Positions 1 to 5,954 of a stretch of 6,055 nt of DNA are shown in pieces. The notes beneath the pieces are model-generated. The model was not told where the DNA came from. It was given only the letters and a program-made list of their open reading frames with translations, and searched no databases. A program made the position numbers and the translations under genes. This DNA comes from an uncultured Hyphomonadaceae bacterium (GTDB lineage Bacteria > Pseudomonadota > Alphaproteobacteria > Caulobacterales > Hyphomonadaceae): contig CALMWO010000096.1 of the NCBI GenBank assembly GCA_937873805.1, forward strand, positions 1-6,055, read 5' to 3'. The first letter of the stretch is position 1. Every line of letters begins with the position of its first letter.

Positions 1-2589
1 CGATCCTGCCGCCGTTCGATACCAAGCGAGGCCGCGACGAGGCTGCTGAGCTGGCGGCGCAAGCCAAGGCGGGCCTCAAGGAGCGTTTGAAGATCGTCGT
101 TCCGGCTGCTGAGCTGAAAGTCTACGAGGACCGCCTCACCTATGAGCTTGGTGTCATCGAAAAGATGGGCTTTCCCGGCTACTTCCTCATCGTGGCAGAC
201 TTCATCAAGTGGGCGAAAGCGCACGACATTCCGGTCGGGCCGGGCAGGGGGTCGGGCGCGGGCTCCGTGGTGGCCTGGTGCCTGACCATTACCGACCTTG
301 ATCCAATTCGCTTCGGCTTGCTGTTCGAGCGCTTCCTTAACCCCGAGCGGGTATCGATGCCCGACTTCGACGTCGACTTCTGTCAGGAGCGGCGGGGCGA
401 GGTGATCGAGTACGTGCGCCAGAAGTACGGCGTGGATCGCGTGGCGCAGATCATCACTTTCGGCACGCTTCAGGCTCGTGCCGTGCGATGTCGGGCGCGT
501 GCTGCAGCTGCCGTTCTATCAGGTCGACAAGCTTGCGAAGCTGGTTCCGTTCAATCCTGCCAAGCCGCCTACGCTGGCTGAATCGCTTGAGATGGAACCG
601 AAGCTCGAAGAAGCGATCGAGGAAGACGAGGCTGTCGCGAGTCTGTTCGAGACAGCGCAGCAGCTCGAAGGGCTTTATCGAAACGCGTCGACCCACGCGG
701 CGGGTATTGTCATCGGTGACCGTCCGCTGGTCGAGCTGGTTGGTCTCTATCGCGATCCGCGGTCGGACATTCCGGCCAGCCAGTTCAACATGAAATGGGC
801 CGAGGCCGCCGGCCTCGTGAAGTTCGACTTCCTCGGCCTCAAGACGCTCACGGTGATTCAGCGCGCGCTGCAGTTCATCGCCAAGGAAGGCAGGGAAATA
901 GGGCTGCACTGGGAGGATTTTCAGGATCAGGCAAGCTACGAGCTGATGGCCTCCGGCTACACGCTGGGTGTGTTCCAGCTCGAAGGTCAGGGCATGCGCG
1001 ACACGCTGAAGAAGGTGCGCCCCGCCTCGATCGAGGACGTGATTGCTATCATCTCGCTCTACCGCCCGGGCCCGATGGACAACATTCCCGTGTACGTCGA
1101 AGGAAAGAACGATCCCGCGAGCGTGAAGTACCAGCACCCGGATCTCAAGCCAGTGCTCGAAGCGACTTACGGCGTTCCGGTTTACCAGGAGCAGGTCATG
1201 CAGATGGCGCAGGTCATCGCGGGCTACTCGCTCGGCGAAGCGGATCTTCTGCGCCGCGCCATGGGTAAGAAGAACGTGGCGGAGATGAACGCACAGCGTG
1301 CGCGCTTCTGCGCAGGTGCGGCTGAGTTGAAAGGCGTCGGCAAGGCGCTGGCTGACGAGATCTTCGACACGATGGAGAAGTTCGCAGGTTACGGCTTCAA
1401 CAAATCCCACGCGGCCGCCTACGCGATGATCGCCTATCAGACGGCCTTCCTGAAGGCGCATCATCCGGGAGAGTTCCTGGCCGCGTCCATGAGCCTCGAA
1501 GCCGGCAACACCGACAAGCTGGGTGTATTCTTTCAGGAAGCGCGCCGCATGGGTATCGAAGTGCGCCCGCCAGATGTGAACCTGTCCTGTGCGGACTTTA
1601 CCGTGGAAGAGGGCGCCATCCGTTACGCACTGGGCGCCATCAAGGGCGTTGGCAAGCCAGCCATGCTGTCGGTGGAGCAGGCGCGCGCAACGGGCGGCGA
1701 ATTCCTAGACTTGCAGGACTTCGCTGAACGCATCGACGCTCGCCTCGTCAATCGTCGCTGCTTCGAGGCGCTGGCCAAAGCCGGAGCTTTCCACTCGGTA
1801 GAGTCGAACCGGGCCAGAGCTTGCGCGGCAGCGGCTATGCTGTCGGCGATCGCCACATCTGCGGAAGAGCAGCGCACCTCCAATCAAGTCAGTCTTTTCG
1901 GCGACCAACCCGCTCAGAAGCTCCGTCTTCCCGACGCGGTACCGTGGGGCGAGTCTGACAAACTGGACAACGAGTTGACCAGCGTCGGCTTCTTCCTGTC
2001 CGGTCACCCGCTCGACGATCTGCTGACCGGTGTCATGCGCAAGCGCATCACGCTCGCCGTTGAACGCGAGATCATTGGACGCGAGAAGCAGTTTCTCGAT
2101 ATGATCGGTGTCGTGCGCTCGCGGATCGAGAAGCCATCAAAGGCTGGCGGCAAGTTCGCGATCGTGACGCTATCGGATCCTTCGGGTGAGTACGAGCTGT
2201 TCGTCAACGACGAGCTTCTGCAGACCGCCCGCGATATTCTGGATGTCGGCGAGCGGGTGATATGCCGCGTGCGTGTCCGCAAGGTGGACGAAGAGCTCCG
2301 CTTCTCGATGGATGGCGTGAAGAAGTTGGCGCAGGCCTCGATCGGCGCTCATGAAACCCTGCTCGTTCGCCTGAGCGCCGATGCGCCTCTGGATCACGTC
2401 GCCAAGGTGGCCAAGGGACTCCAGAAGAGTCCGAGCCAGAACGCGCTGGGCGAGATCCACATCGAGATCCCGGTTGAGGGTAAGGTTGTCACGATCATTC
2501 TTGAGGGTCGTTACCCGGTCGATTTCGGCGCCATGTCGGCGTTCAAGTCCGTGCCGGGCGTCGACCAGGTGCGGCCGGCGGCAGCCTGA
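1..2589 (+). CDS. dnaE: DNA polymerase III alpha subunit, 5' partial, one frameshift
   Basis: Catalytic subunit of the replicative polymerase (C-family). The window opens after the N-terminal PHP domain, at the ILPPF motif (codons from 3), so about 860 residues of an expected 1130-1160 are present. The triphosphate-binding motif GPGRGSGAGS is at 237-266. The catalytic aspartates are in PDFDVDF (Asp codons at 369 and 375) and in GEADLLRRAMGKK (Asp codon at 1243). Downstream come a helix-hairpin-helix region (about 1700-1790), the beta-clamp-binding pentapeptide QVSLF (1885-1899), an OB fold (about 2090-2290) and the C-terminal tau-binding-type region, with stop at 2587-2589. The reading frame changes at about 486: residues to QARAV are read in the frame of position 3, and those from DVGRV in the frame of position 487. 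Everything else is colinear with family members, so identity is certain. Whether this copy makes full-length protein is not. Because dnaE is normally essential, I infer a sequence error rather than a dead gene. Confidence 0.95.
471..490 (+). other. Frameshift site in dnaE
   Basis: The family sequence at this point reads QARAV-hydrophobic-RDVGRVL. Here the Val codon (483-485) is followed by a single C (486) and then the Asp codon (487-489). The expected hydrophobic and Arg codons are therefore reduced to one base. The simplest explanation is a net loss of 5 nt; a loss of 2 nt is possible if the hydrophobic residue was absent. Without correction the upstream frame ends at a TGA at 579-581. No slippery heptamer or A/T run is present, so programmed frameshifting is unlikely. 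Confidence 0.85.
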
Positions 2590-2594
2590 CCTTC

Positions 2595-2599
2595 GGAGG
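2595..2599 (+). promoter_or_regulatory. Ribosome binding site for the SMI1/KNR4-like gene
   Basis: GGAGG lies in the 15-nt gap after the dnaE stop, five bases before the ATG at 2605. It fixes the start of the small downstream gene. It also suggests that gene is translated from the dnaE transcript, since there is no room for a separate promoter. Confidence 0.7.
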
Positions 2600-2693
2600 A
2601 GCGCATGGCGTTCGACGCCAAGCGGTTCGAGGCGGCGTGGGAGCGGTACGTAGCCGCGATCGAGAAATCCAACTCGGCTTTTCGCAGCTATTT

Positions 2694-2702
2694 GGGGGGG
2701 GG
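2694..2702 (+). repeat. G9 homopolymer inside the SUKH-type gene
   Basis: Nine consecutive G residues encode Leu-Gly-Gly-Gly in the frame used by both the N-terminal and following residues, so nine bases leaves the gene in frame here. Such tracts slip easily during replication and are also common places for sequencing errors. Confidence 0.85.
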
Positions 2703-2815
2703 CGGTGCTTCCGAGGCTGACATTCGGGCGGCGGAAGCCGCTACTGATGCCAAATTTTCCGCTGGTCTCCGATATCTCCTCAGCCGGGTTGTTGGCAGCA
2801 ACAGCTACTTCGCCC

Positions 2816-2825
2816 TGCCGTGCCG
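2816..2825 (+). repeat. 5-bp tandem duplication at a frame break
   Basis: TGCCG occurs twice back to back (2816-2820 and 2821-2825), exactly where the SUKH-type reading frame changes from frame 1 to frame 3. Removing one copy joins FALP directly to EGYDCEPNG in a single frame, as expected for the family. The duplication is therefore the probable cause of the first frameshift. Confidence 0.7.
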
Positions 2826-3148
2826 GAGGGGTATGACTGTGAGCCCAATGGCCCGATCAGGGCAGCGAATGGTGGCGACTCGGCTGGATCCCGTTCTGCA
2901 GGGACGGCGGTGGCAATCACCTCTGTGTCGATCTCGACCTGGTCGACGGTGGGGCGGCAGGGCAGGTGACCGGCGCGCGGCACGACATGGCCGGTCGCGA
3001 CCTGATTAGCACGTCTCTCACTGATTTTATTGAGATTATTGCAACGGACGCGGCGGCTGGAAGCCTCGTCTGGGACGAGGAAATGGGCGGGGTCTACGAA
3101 GCCCAAGAGACTTGATATCCGGGCACAATTTGGCTGTTCGCCTGGCGC

Positions 3149-3177
3149 TTGCGTCCTTTCCAGAACCCGCCTATATC
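3149..3177 (+). promoter_or_regulatory. Probable sigma-70 promoter for rpsB operon
   Basis: A -35-like TTGCGT (3149-3154) is separated by 17 bp from a -10-like TATATC (3172-3177). This fits the housekeeping promoter pattern of alphaproteobacteria, where the -35 is TTG-rich and the -10 is loosely conserved. It lies just after the stop of the upstream gene and would start transcription near 3184, giving a leader of roughly 80 nt before rpsB. It is a pattern match only. Confidence 0.5.
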
Positions 3178-3262
3178 GCCGCTCATTCCGACACGCGGAC
3201 CCATTCCGGTGCGGGCGCAAGCTCGTTCTGTTCGCGGCGGCCAACCGGATTAGGAGATACAC
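3178..3262 (+). promoter_or_regulatory. rpsB leader with ribosome binding site
   Basis: This is the non-coding leader between the putative promoter and rpsB. The Shine-Dalgarno AGGAGA (3252-3257) precedes the GTG at 3263 by five bases. TCCGGT (3205-3210) can pair with ACCGGA (3244-3249), which lies just before the Shine-Dalgarno, so a weak leader fold is possible. CATTCCG occurs twice (3184-3190 and 3202-3208). S2 autoregulates its own messenger in some bacteria, but I see no recognisable match to a known S2 leader motif. Confidence 0.45.
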
Positions 3263-4042
3263 GTGGCACTACCCGATTTTTCTATGCGCCAACTGCTCGA
3301 AGCTGGCGTTCACTTCGGACACCAGGTTCACCGCTGGAACCCCAAGATGAAGGGTTTCATCTTCGGCGAACGGTCCGGCATCCACATTCTGGACCTCTCG
3401 CAAACCGTCCCGCTGCTTCACCAGGCGCTCGTCAAAGTGCGCGACACGGCGGGCAAGGGCGGTCGCGTGCTGTTCGTCGGCACGAAACGTCAGGCTGCTG
3501 AAGCCGTTGCAGAGGCCGCTGGCCGCTGCGCGCAATACTTCATGAACGATCGCTGGCTGGGCGGCACGCTCACCAACTGGGCGACCGTCTCGAACTCGAT
3601 CAAGCGCCTCCGCGATCTCGACGATATGCTGGCAGCCGGCGAGTCCACGGGCCTCACCAAGAAGGAGCTGCTGAAGCTCCAGCGCGAGCAGATCAAACTG
3701 CAACGCGTTCTGGGCGGCATCCGCAACATGGGCGGCCTGCCGGACCTGATCTTCGTGATCGACACCAACAAGGAAGCGATTGCGGTCAAGGAAGCCCGCA
3801 AGCTCGGCATTCCGGTTGTTGCGATCATCGACACCAACTGCGATCCGCAGGAAGTCGACTTCCCGATCCCGGGCAACGACGACGCTGCCCGCGCGATCCA
3901 GCTGTACTGCAACCTGATCGCCGACGCGGTTCTCGACGGTATGTCGGAATCGTCGATGGCTTCGGGTCAGGATTTGGGCGCGAGCGAAACTGTCCGCGAG
4001 CCGGCTCTGGCCGCGACGTCCGAAGCTGAAGTTCAAGCCTAA
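3263..4042 (+). CDS. rpsB: 30S ribosomal protein S2
   Basis: Structural protein of the small ribosomal subunit, assembled late and needed for S1 binding. The 259-residue product has the S2 signatures LLEAGVHFGHQ (residues 11-21) followed by WNPKM, FVGTKRQA (71-78) and NDRWLGGTLTNW (95-106). A charged helical stretch, LTKKELLKLQREQIKLQ (131-147), forms the coiled-coil protrusion. The C-terminal core reads LPDLIFVIDTNKEAIAVKEA and IPGNDDAARAIQLY (202-215). Residues from about 226 form a low-complexity Ser/Ala/Glu tail, making it slightly longer than the 241-residue E. coli protein; such tails are common in alphaproteobacterial S2. The start is GTG at 3263, chosen because AGGAGA sits at the right distance and the MALPDFSMRQLLEAG N-terminus matches the family. 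It is the first gene of the rpsB-tsf-pyrH-frr cluster, probably driven by the promoter at 3149-3177. Confidence 0.97.
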   Translation: MALPDFSMRQLLEAGVHFGHQVHRWNPKMKGFIFGERSGIHILDLSQTVPLLHQALVKVRDTAGKGGRVLFVGTKRQAAEAVAEAAGRCAQYFMNDRWLGGTLTNWATVSNSIKRLRDLDDMLAAGESTGLTKKELLKLQREQIKLQRVLGGIRNMGGLPDLIFVIDTNKEAIAVKEARKLGIPVVAIIDTNCDPQEVDFPIPGNDDAARAIQLYCNLIADAVLDGMSESSMASGQDLGASETVREPALAATSEAEVQA

Positions 4043-4152
4043 AAGCGCTATTGCGGGCGCGCCAGCAGATCACCATCTGCTGGCCGTCCGGCAAGGCCGG
4101 GAATCTGTTATAACCGGCCCGTAATAGCGCTTGGAACCATGTTCCAGGCGCT
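4043..4152 (+). promoter_or_regulatory. Structured rpsB-tsf intercistronic RNA element (attenuator-like)
   Basis: This element starts immediately after the rpsB stop. Arm A (4043-4058) pairs with arm B (4117-4132) over 16 bp, 15 Watson-Crick and one G-U. It encloses a perfect 10-bp hairpin (4061-4070 with 4075-4084, loop CACC) and a 5-bp hairpin (4088-4092 with 4096-4100, loop AAG). The second half of arm B plus the next bases (4126-4137) can instead pair with 4141-4152 over 12 bp with a CAT loop. The two long stems share 4126-4132 and so cannot form together, the arrangement of an attenuator or of a switch separating rpsB and tsf expression. The pairing is directly visible; the regulatory role is inferred. 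I do not recognise a named RNA family. Confidence 0.5.
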
Positions 4153-4155
4153 TTC
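4126..4155 (+). terminator. Terminator-like hairpin between rpsB and tsf
   Basis: AGCGCTTGGAAC (4126-4137) pairs with 4141-4152 as 12 bp including one U-G, around a three-base CAT loop, followed by a short T-rich tail (TTTC from 4152). The stem is strong but the tail is weak. If it terminates at all, it would be partial, allowing more S2 than EF-Ts transcript, or it may protect the upstream rpsB messenger 3' end. Confidence 0.35.
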
Positions 4156-4172
4156 GGGCTGATACGAAGTCC

Positions 4173-4178
4173 AGGAGG
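4173..4178 (+). promoter_or_regulatory. Strong ribosome binding site of tsf
   Basis: AGGAGG is placed five bases before the ATG at 4184. It is a near-perfect anti-16S match, as expected for an abundant translation factor, and lies outside the predicted hairpins that end at 4152. Confidence 0.75.
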
Positions 4179-4183
4179 TTACT

Positions 4184-5116
4184 ATGGCCGACATTTCTGC
4201 CGCGCTGGTGAAACAGCTGCGCGACAAGACCGGCGCTGGCATGATGGACGCCAAGAAGGCGCTCGTCGAAACCGGCGGCGACATCGAAGCTGCGGGCGAC
4301 TGGCTGCGCGAGAAGGGCATCCTGAAAGCCGCCAAGAAAGCTGACCGCATTGCGGCAGAAGGCCTGATCGGCGTTGCGACGTCCGGCACGTCGGCTGCCG
4401 TTGTCGAGGTCAACTCCGAAACCGACTTCGTTGGCAAGAACGCCGAGTTCCAGGCCGCGGTGAAAGCCATCGCTGGTATCGCGCTGAAAAATGGCGGTGA
4501 CCCGACCAAGACGCTGCATGCACCCGCGCCGGACGGTTCCGGAACGGTCGGCGAAATGCTGGTGGGTCTCGTCGCCAAGATCGGCGAAAACATTTCGCTG
4601 CGCCGCGCTGCGTCCCTGTCGGTCAACGACGGCGTTATCGCCAGCTACCTGCACAACGTCGCCTCGGAAGGCCTCGGCAAGATTGGCGTCCTGGTCGCTT
4701 TGGAATCGACGGGCGACAAGTCGCGCCTGAACGACCTTGGCCGCAAGGTTGCGATGCACGTGGCAAGCGCTAAGCCGCTGGCTGCCACCACCGCGGAGCT
4801 TGATCAGGCCGTCGTCGAGAAAGAGCGCCAGATCCAGACGGCAATCGCTTCTGAGTCGGGCAAACCCGCCAACGTTGTCGAGAAAATGGTCGAGGGCCGG
4901 ATCCGCAAATTCTATCAGGAATCCGTGCTGGTCGAGCAGGCTTTCGTTATGGACCCCGACACCACGGTCGGCAAGTTCATCGAGAAGCACGCCAAGGAAC
5001 TGGGTGTGGACGTGAAACTCAAGGGTTTCGTGCGCTATGAAGTGGGCGAAGGCATCGAAAAGGTCGTCAACGACTTCGCAGCTGAAGTCGCTTCGATGAA
5101 CAAGCCCAAAGAGTAA
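4184..5116 (+). CDS. tsf: Translation elongation factor Ts
   Basis: Nucleotide exchange factor that releases GDP from EF-Tu in the cytoplasm so it can rebind GTP and aminoacyl-tRNA. The 310-residue product has the N-terminal UBA-like domain with LRDKTGAGMMDAKKAL (residues 12-27). It is followed by the catalytic core motif ETDFVGKN (79-86), whose Asp-Phe inserts near the EF-Tu magnesium site. The core repeats include VAMHVASAKP (189-198), the dimerisation region, and EGRIRKFYQESVLVEQAFVMD (237-257). It is a little longer than E. coli EF-Ts (283 residues), within the normal alphaproteobacterial range. The start at ATG 4184 is fixed by the AGGAGG five bases upstream and by the conserved MADISAALVKQLR N-terminus. 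It lies 141 nt after rpsB across a highly structured spacer and 92 nt before pyrH. It is probably co-transcribed with rpsB, modulated in the spacer. Confidence 0.97.
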   Translation: MADISAALVKQLRDKTGAGMMDAKKALVETGGDIEAAGDWLREKGILKAAKKADRIAAEGLIGVATSGTSAAVVEVNSETDFVGKNAEFQAAVKAIAGIALKNGGDPTKTLHAPAPDGSGTVGEMLVGLVAKIGENISLRRAASLSVNDGVIASYLHNVASEGLGKIGVLVALESTGDKSRLNDLGRKVAMHVASAKPLAATTAELDQAVVEKERQIQTAIASESGKPANVVEKMVEGRIRKFYQESVLVEQAFVMDPDTTVGKFIEKHAKELGVDVKLKGFVRYEVGEGIEKVVNDFAAEVASMNKPKE

Positions 5117-5123
5117 AGTCTTT

Positions 5124-5142
5124 GCGAAACATCATGTTTCGC
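5124..5142 (+). terminator. Palindromic hairpin after tsf
   Basis: This is a perfect 19-base palindrome-type element: GCGAAACA (5124-5131) pairs with TGTTTCGC (5135-5142) around TCA, seven bases after the tsf stop. There is no T-run after it, so classical intrinsic termination is doubtful. It could instead block 3' exonucleases or act as a partial terminator before pyrH. Confidence 0.35.
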
Positions 5143-5151
5143 GGGTAGAGT

Positions 5152-5186
5152 TTGGCGGCCCGGCGCGTCTCGCGTCGGGCCGTCGA
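5152..5186 (+). promoter_or_regulatory. Strong GC-rich hairpin in the pyrH leader
   Basis: Positions 5152-5167 pair with 5171-5186 over 16 bp (13 Watson-Crick, three G-U) around a TCT loop. The core, from 5156 to 5167, is almost entirely G-C. The structure ends 11 bases before the pyrH Shine-Dalgarno (5197-5201). It could limit read-through or translation of pyrH, whose product is needed in smaller amounts than EF-Ts. The pairing is seen; the effect is inferred. Confidence 0.45.
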
Positions 5187-5208
5187 TGCGAGTGACGAGG
5201 ATAGCGAC

Positions 5209-5943
5209 ATGACGGGTCAGCACGACCTCAAATACAAGCGCGTCCTTCTCAAGATATCCGGCGAAGCCCTCATGGGCGATCAGGGTTACGGGATCGACGT
5301 TCCGTCCTGCATCAAATACGCCGAGGAAGTGAAGTCCGCGATCGCTCTGGGTTGCCAGATCTGCCTTGTCATCGGCGGCGGCAACATCTGGCGCGGCAAG
5401 TGGGGCGTCGACGCTGGTATGGAGCGGGCGCAGGCTGACCACATGGGCATGCTCGCTACCGTGATGAATGCCCTCGTGATGCAAAATGCGCTTGAGAGCG
5501 TGGGCGTGCCGACACGCGTCCAGTCTGGCATCACGATGATGTCGATCGCAGAGCCCTTCATCCGCCGCCGCGCCATCCGGCACATGGAGAAGAACCGCGT
5601 TGTGATCTTCGCGGCAGGTACGGGTAATCCCTTCTTTACAACCGACACTGGCGCTGCGTTGCGCGCAGCAGAGATGAACTGTGATGCCATGCTCAAAGGC
5701 ACGCAGGTTGATGGTGTGTACACGTCCGATCCGAAGGTCGATGCTGACGCCACGCGTTTCGACACGCTCGACTACATGGAAGTGCTGTCAAAAGAATTGA
5801 AGGTGATGGACGCAACCGCCATCAGCCTGCTCAAGGACAACAAGATTCCGATCGTCGTCTTCCGCATTCGGGAGAAGGGCGCCCTTGCAAAGGTCCTCAC
5901 GGGCCAGGGCGTTTCGACAACCATCGGCAAGTTGAAGTCATAA
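5209..5943 (+). CDS. pyrH: UMP kinase (uridylate kinase)
   Basis: Cytoplasmic hexameric enzyme of the amino-acid-kinase fold that phosphorylates UMP to UDP with ATP, feeding pyrimidine nucleotide synthesis. The 244-residue product matches the usual length of about 240. Visible motifs are KRVLLKISGEAL (residues 10-21, phosphate-binding Lys), VIGGGNIWRG (54-63), ADHMGMLATVMNAL (76-89, UMP binding), EPFIRRRAIRHMEK (115-128) and the FAAGTGNPFFTTDTGAALRAAE block (134-155), followed by GVYTSDPK. The start is ATG 5209 because GAGGA (5197-5201) lies seven bases upstream and MTGQHDLKYKRVLLKISGEAL fits the family. An in-frame TTG at 5152 would add 19 residues encoded by the hairpin and has no ribosome binding site. 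The gene is followed after only 11 nt by frr, so the two are probably translated from one transcript. Confidence 0.97.
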   Translation: MTGQHDLKYKRVLLKISGEALMGDQGYGIDVPSCIKYAEEVKSAIALGCQICLVIGGGNIWRGKWGVDAGMERAQADHMGMLATVMNALVMQNALESVGVPTRVQSGITMMSIAEPFIRRRAIRHMEKNRVVIFAAGTGNPFFTTDTGAALRAAEMNCDAMLKGTQVDGVYTSDPKVDADATRFDTLDYMEVLSKELKVMDATAISLLKDNKIPIVVFRIREKGALAKVLTGQGVSTTIGKLKS

Positions 5944-5944
5944 C

Positions 5945-5950
5945 GGAGGT
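5945..5950 (+). promoter_or_regulatory. Ribosome binding site that fixes the GTG start of frr
   Basis: GGAGGT begins one base after the pyrH stop and ends four bases before the GTG at 5955. The first ATG in the frr frame is 13 codons later with no comparable site, so GTG is the supported start. Confidence 0.7.
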
Positions 5951-5954
5951 AACG

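Larger units (their letters stand above)
2605..3115 (+). pseudogene. SMI1/KNR4 (SUKH-type) family protein, frameshifted twice
   Basis: The ATG at 2605 follows a good ribosome binding site. Frame 1 (2605-2820) gives a helical N-terminus with ASEADIRAAEAA, typical of the SMI1/KNR4 N-terminal region, ending SNSYFALP. The sequence continues as PEGYDCEPNGPIRAANGGD in the frame of 2823 (about 2823-2879). It then continues as GWIPF, DGGGNHLCVDLD, GQVTGARHDM and SLTDFIEII in the frame of 2882, to the TGA at 3113-3115. The block W-I-P-F..DGGGN.LCVDLD..G..GQV is the SMI1/KNR4 hallmark. Repaired, the product would be about 167 residues. Read without repair, frame 1 ends at 3009 with an unrelated, Arg-rich tail. 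In bacteria this superfamily includes many immunity proteins of toxin systems and some proteins of unknown housekeeping role. No toxin gene is visible here, so I assign no specific function. The family assignment is strong; whether the breaks are real is open. Confidence 0.8.

Noticed and set aside
477..486. CGTGC tandem repeat as cause of the dnaE frame break
   Set aside because: Removing one copy shifts to the wrong frame, so an inserted pentamer does not explain the break; a net deletion does.
471..490. Programmed ribosomal frameshift in dnaE
   Set aside because: No slippery heptamer or internal Shine-Dalgarno is visible, and the join would also lose conserved residues, which recoding would not explain.
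454..1464. A 336-codon open frame on the - strand inside dnaE
   Set aside because: It lies opposite conserved dnaE codons, has no recognisable domain and a composition typical of antisense frames in GC-rich genes.
2821..3009. The tail of the frame-1 reading of the small gene after 2820
   Set aside because: It is Arg-rich out-of-frame sequence; the SMI1/KNR4 motifs continue in other frames, so this tail is an artefact of the frame break.
3030..3350. Short + strand open frames across the rpsB upstream region
   Set aside because: They overlap the SUKH gene end, the promoter and the rpsB start, and show no conserved protein sequence.
3269..4036. A 255-codon open frame on the - strand covering almost all of rpsB
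   Set aside because: It mirrors the rpsB codon pattern; S2 is unambiguous on the + strand and the antisense product resembles no family I know.
4109..4114. TATAAC as a -10 box of a separate tsf promoter
   Set aside because: No credible -35 lies 16-18 bp upstream, and the bases fall inside the structured RNA element.
4070..4990. A 306-codon open frame on the - strand across tsf
   Set aside because: It is an antisense shadow of tsf with no domain signature and no ribosome binding support.
5152..5208. Upstream TTG start for pyrH adding 19 residues
   Set aside because: The extension would be encoded by the leader hairpin, lacks a ribosome binding site and is not a family feature; ATG 5209 has a good site.
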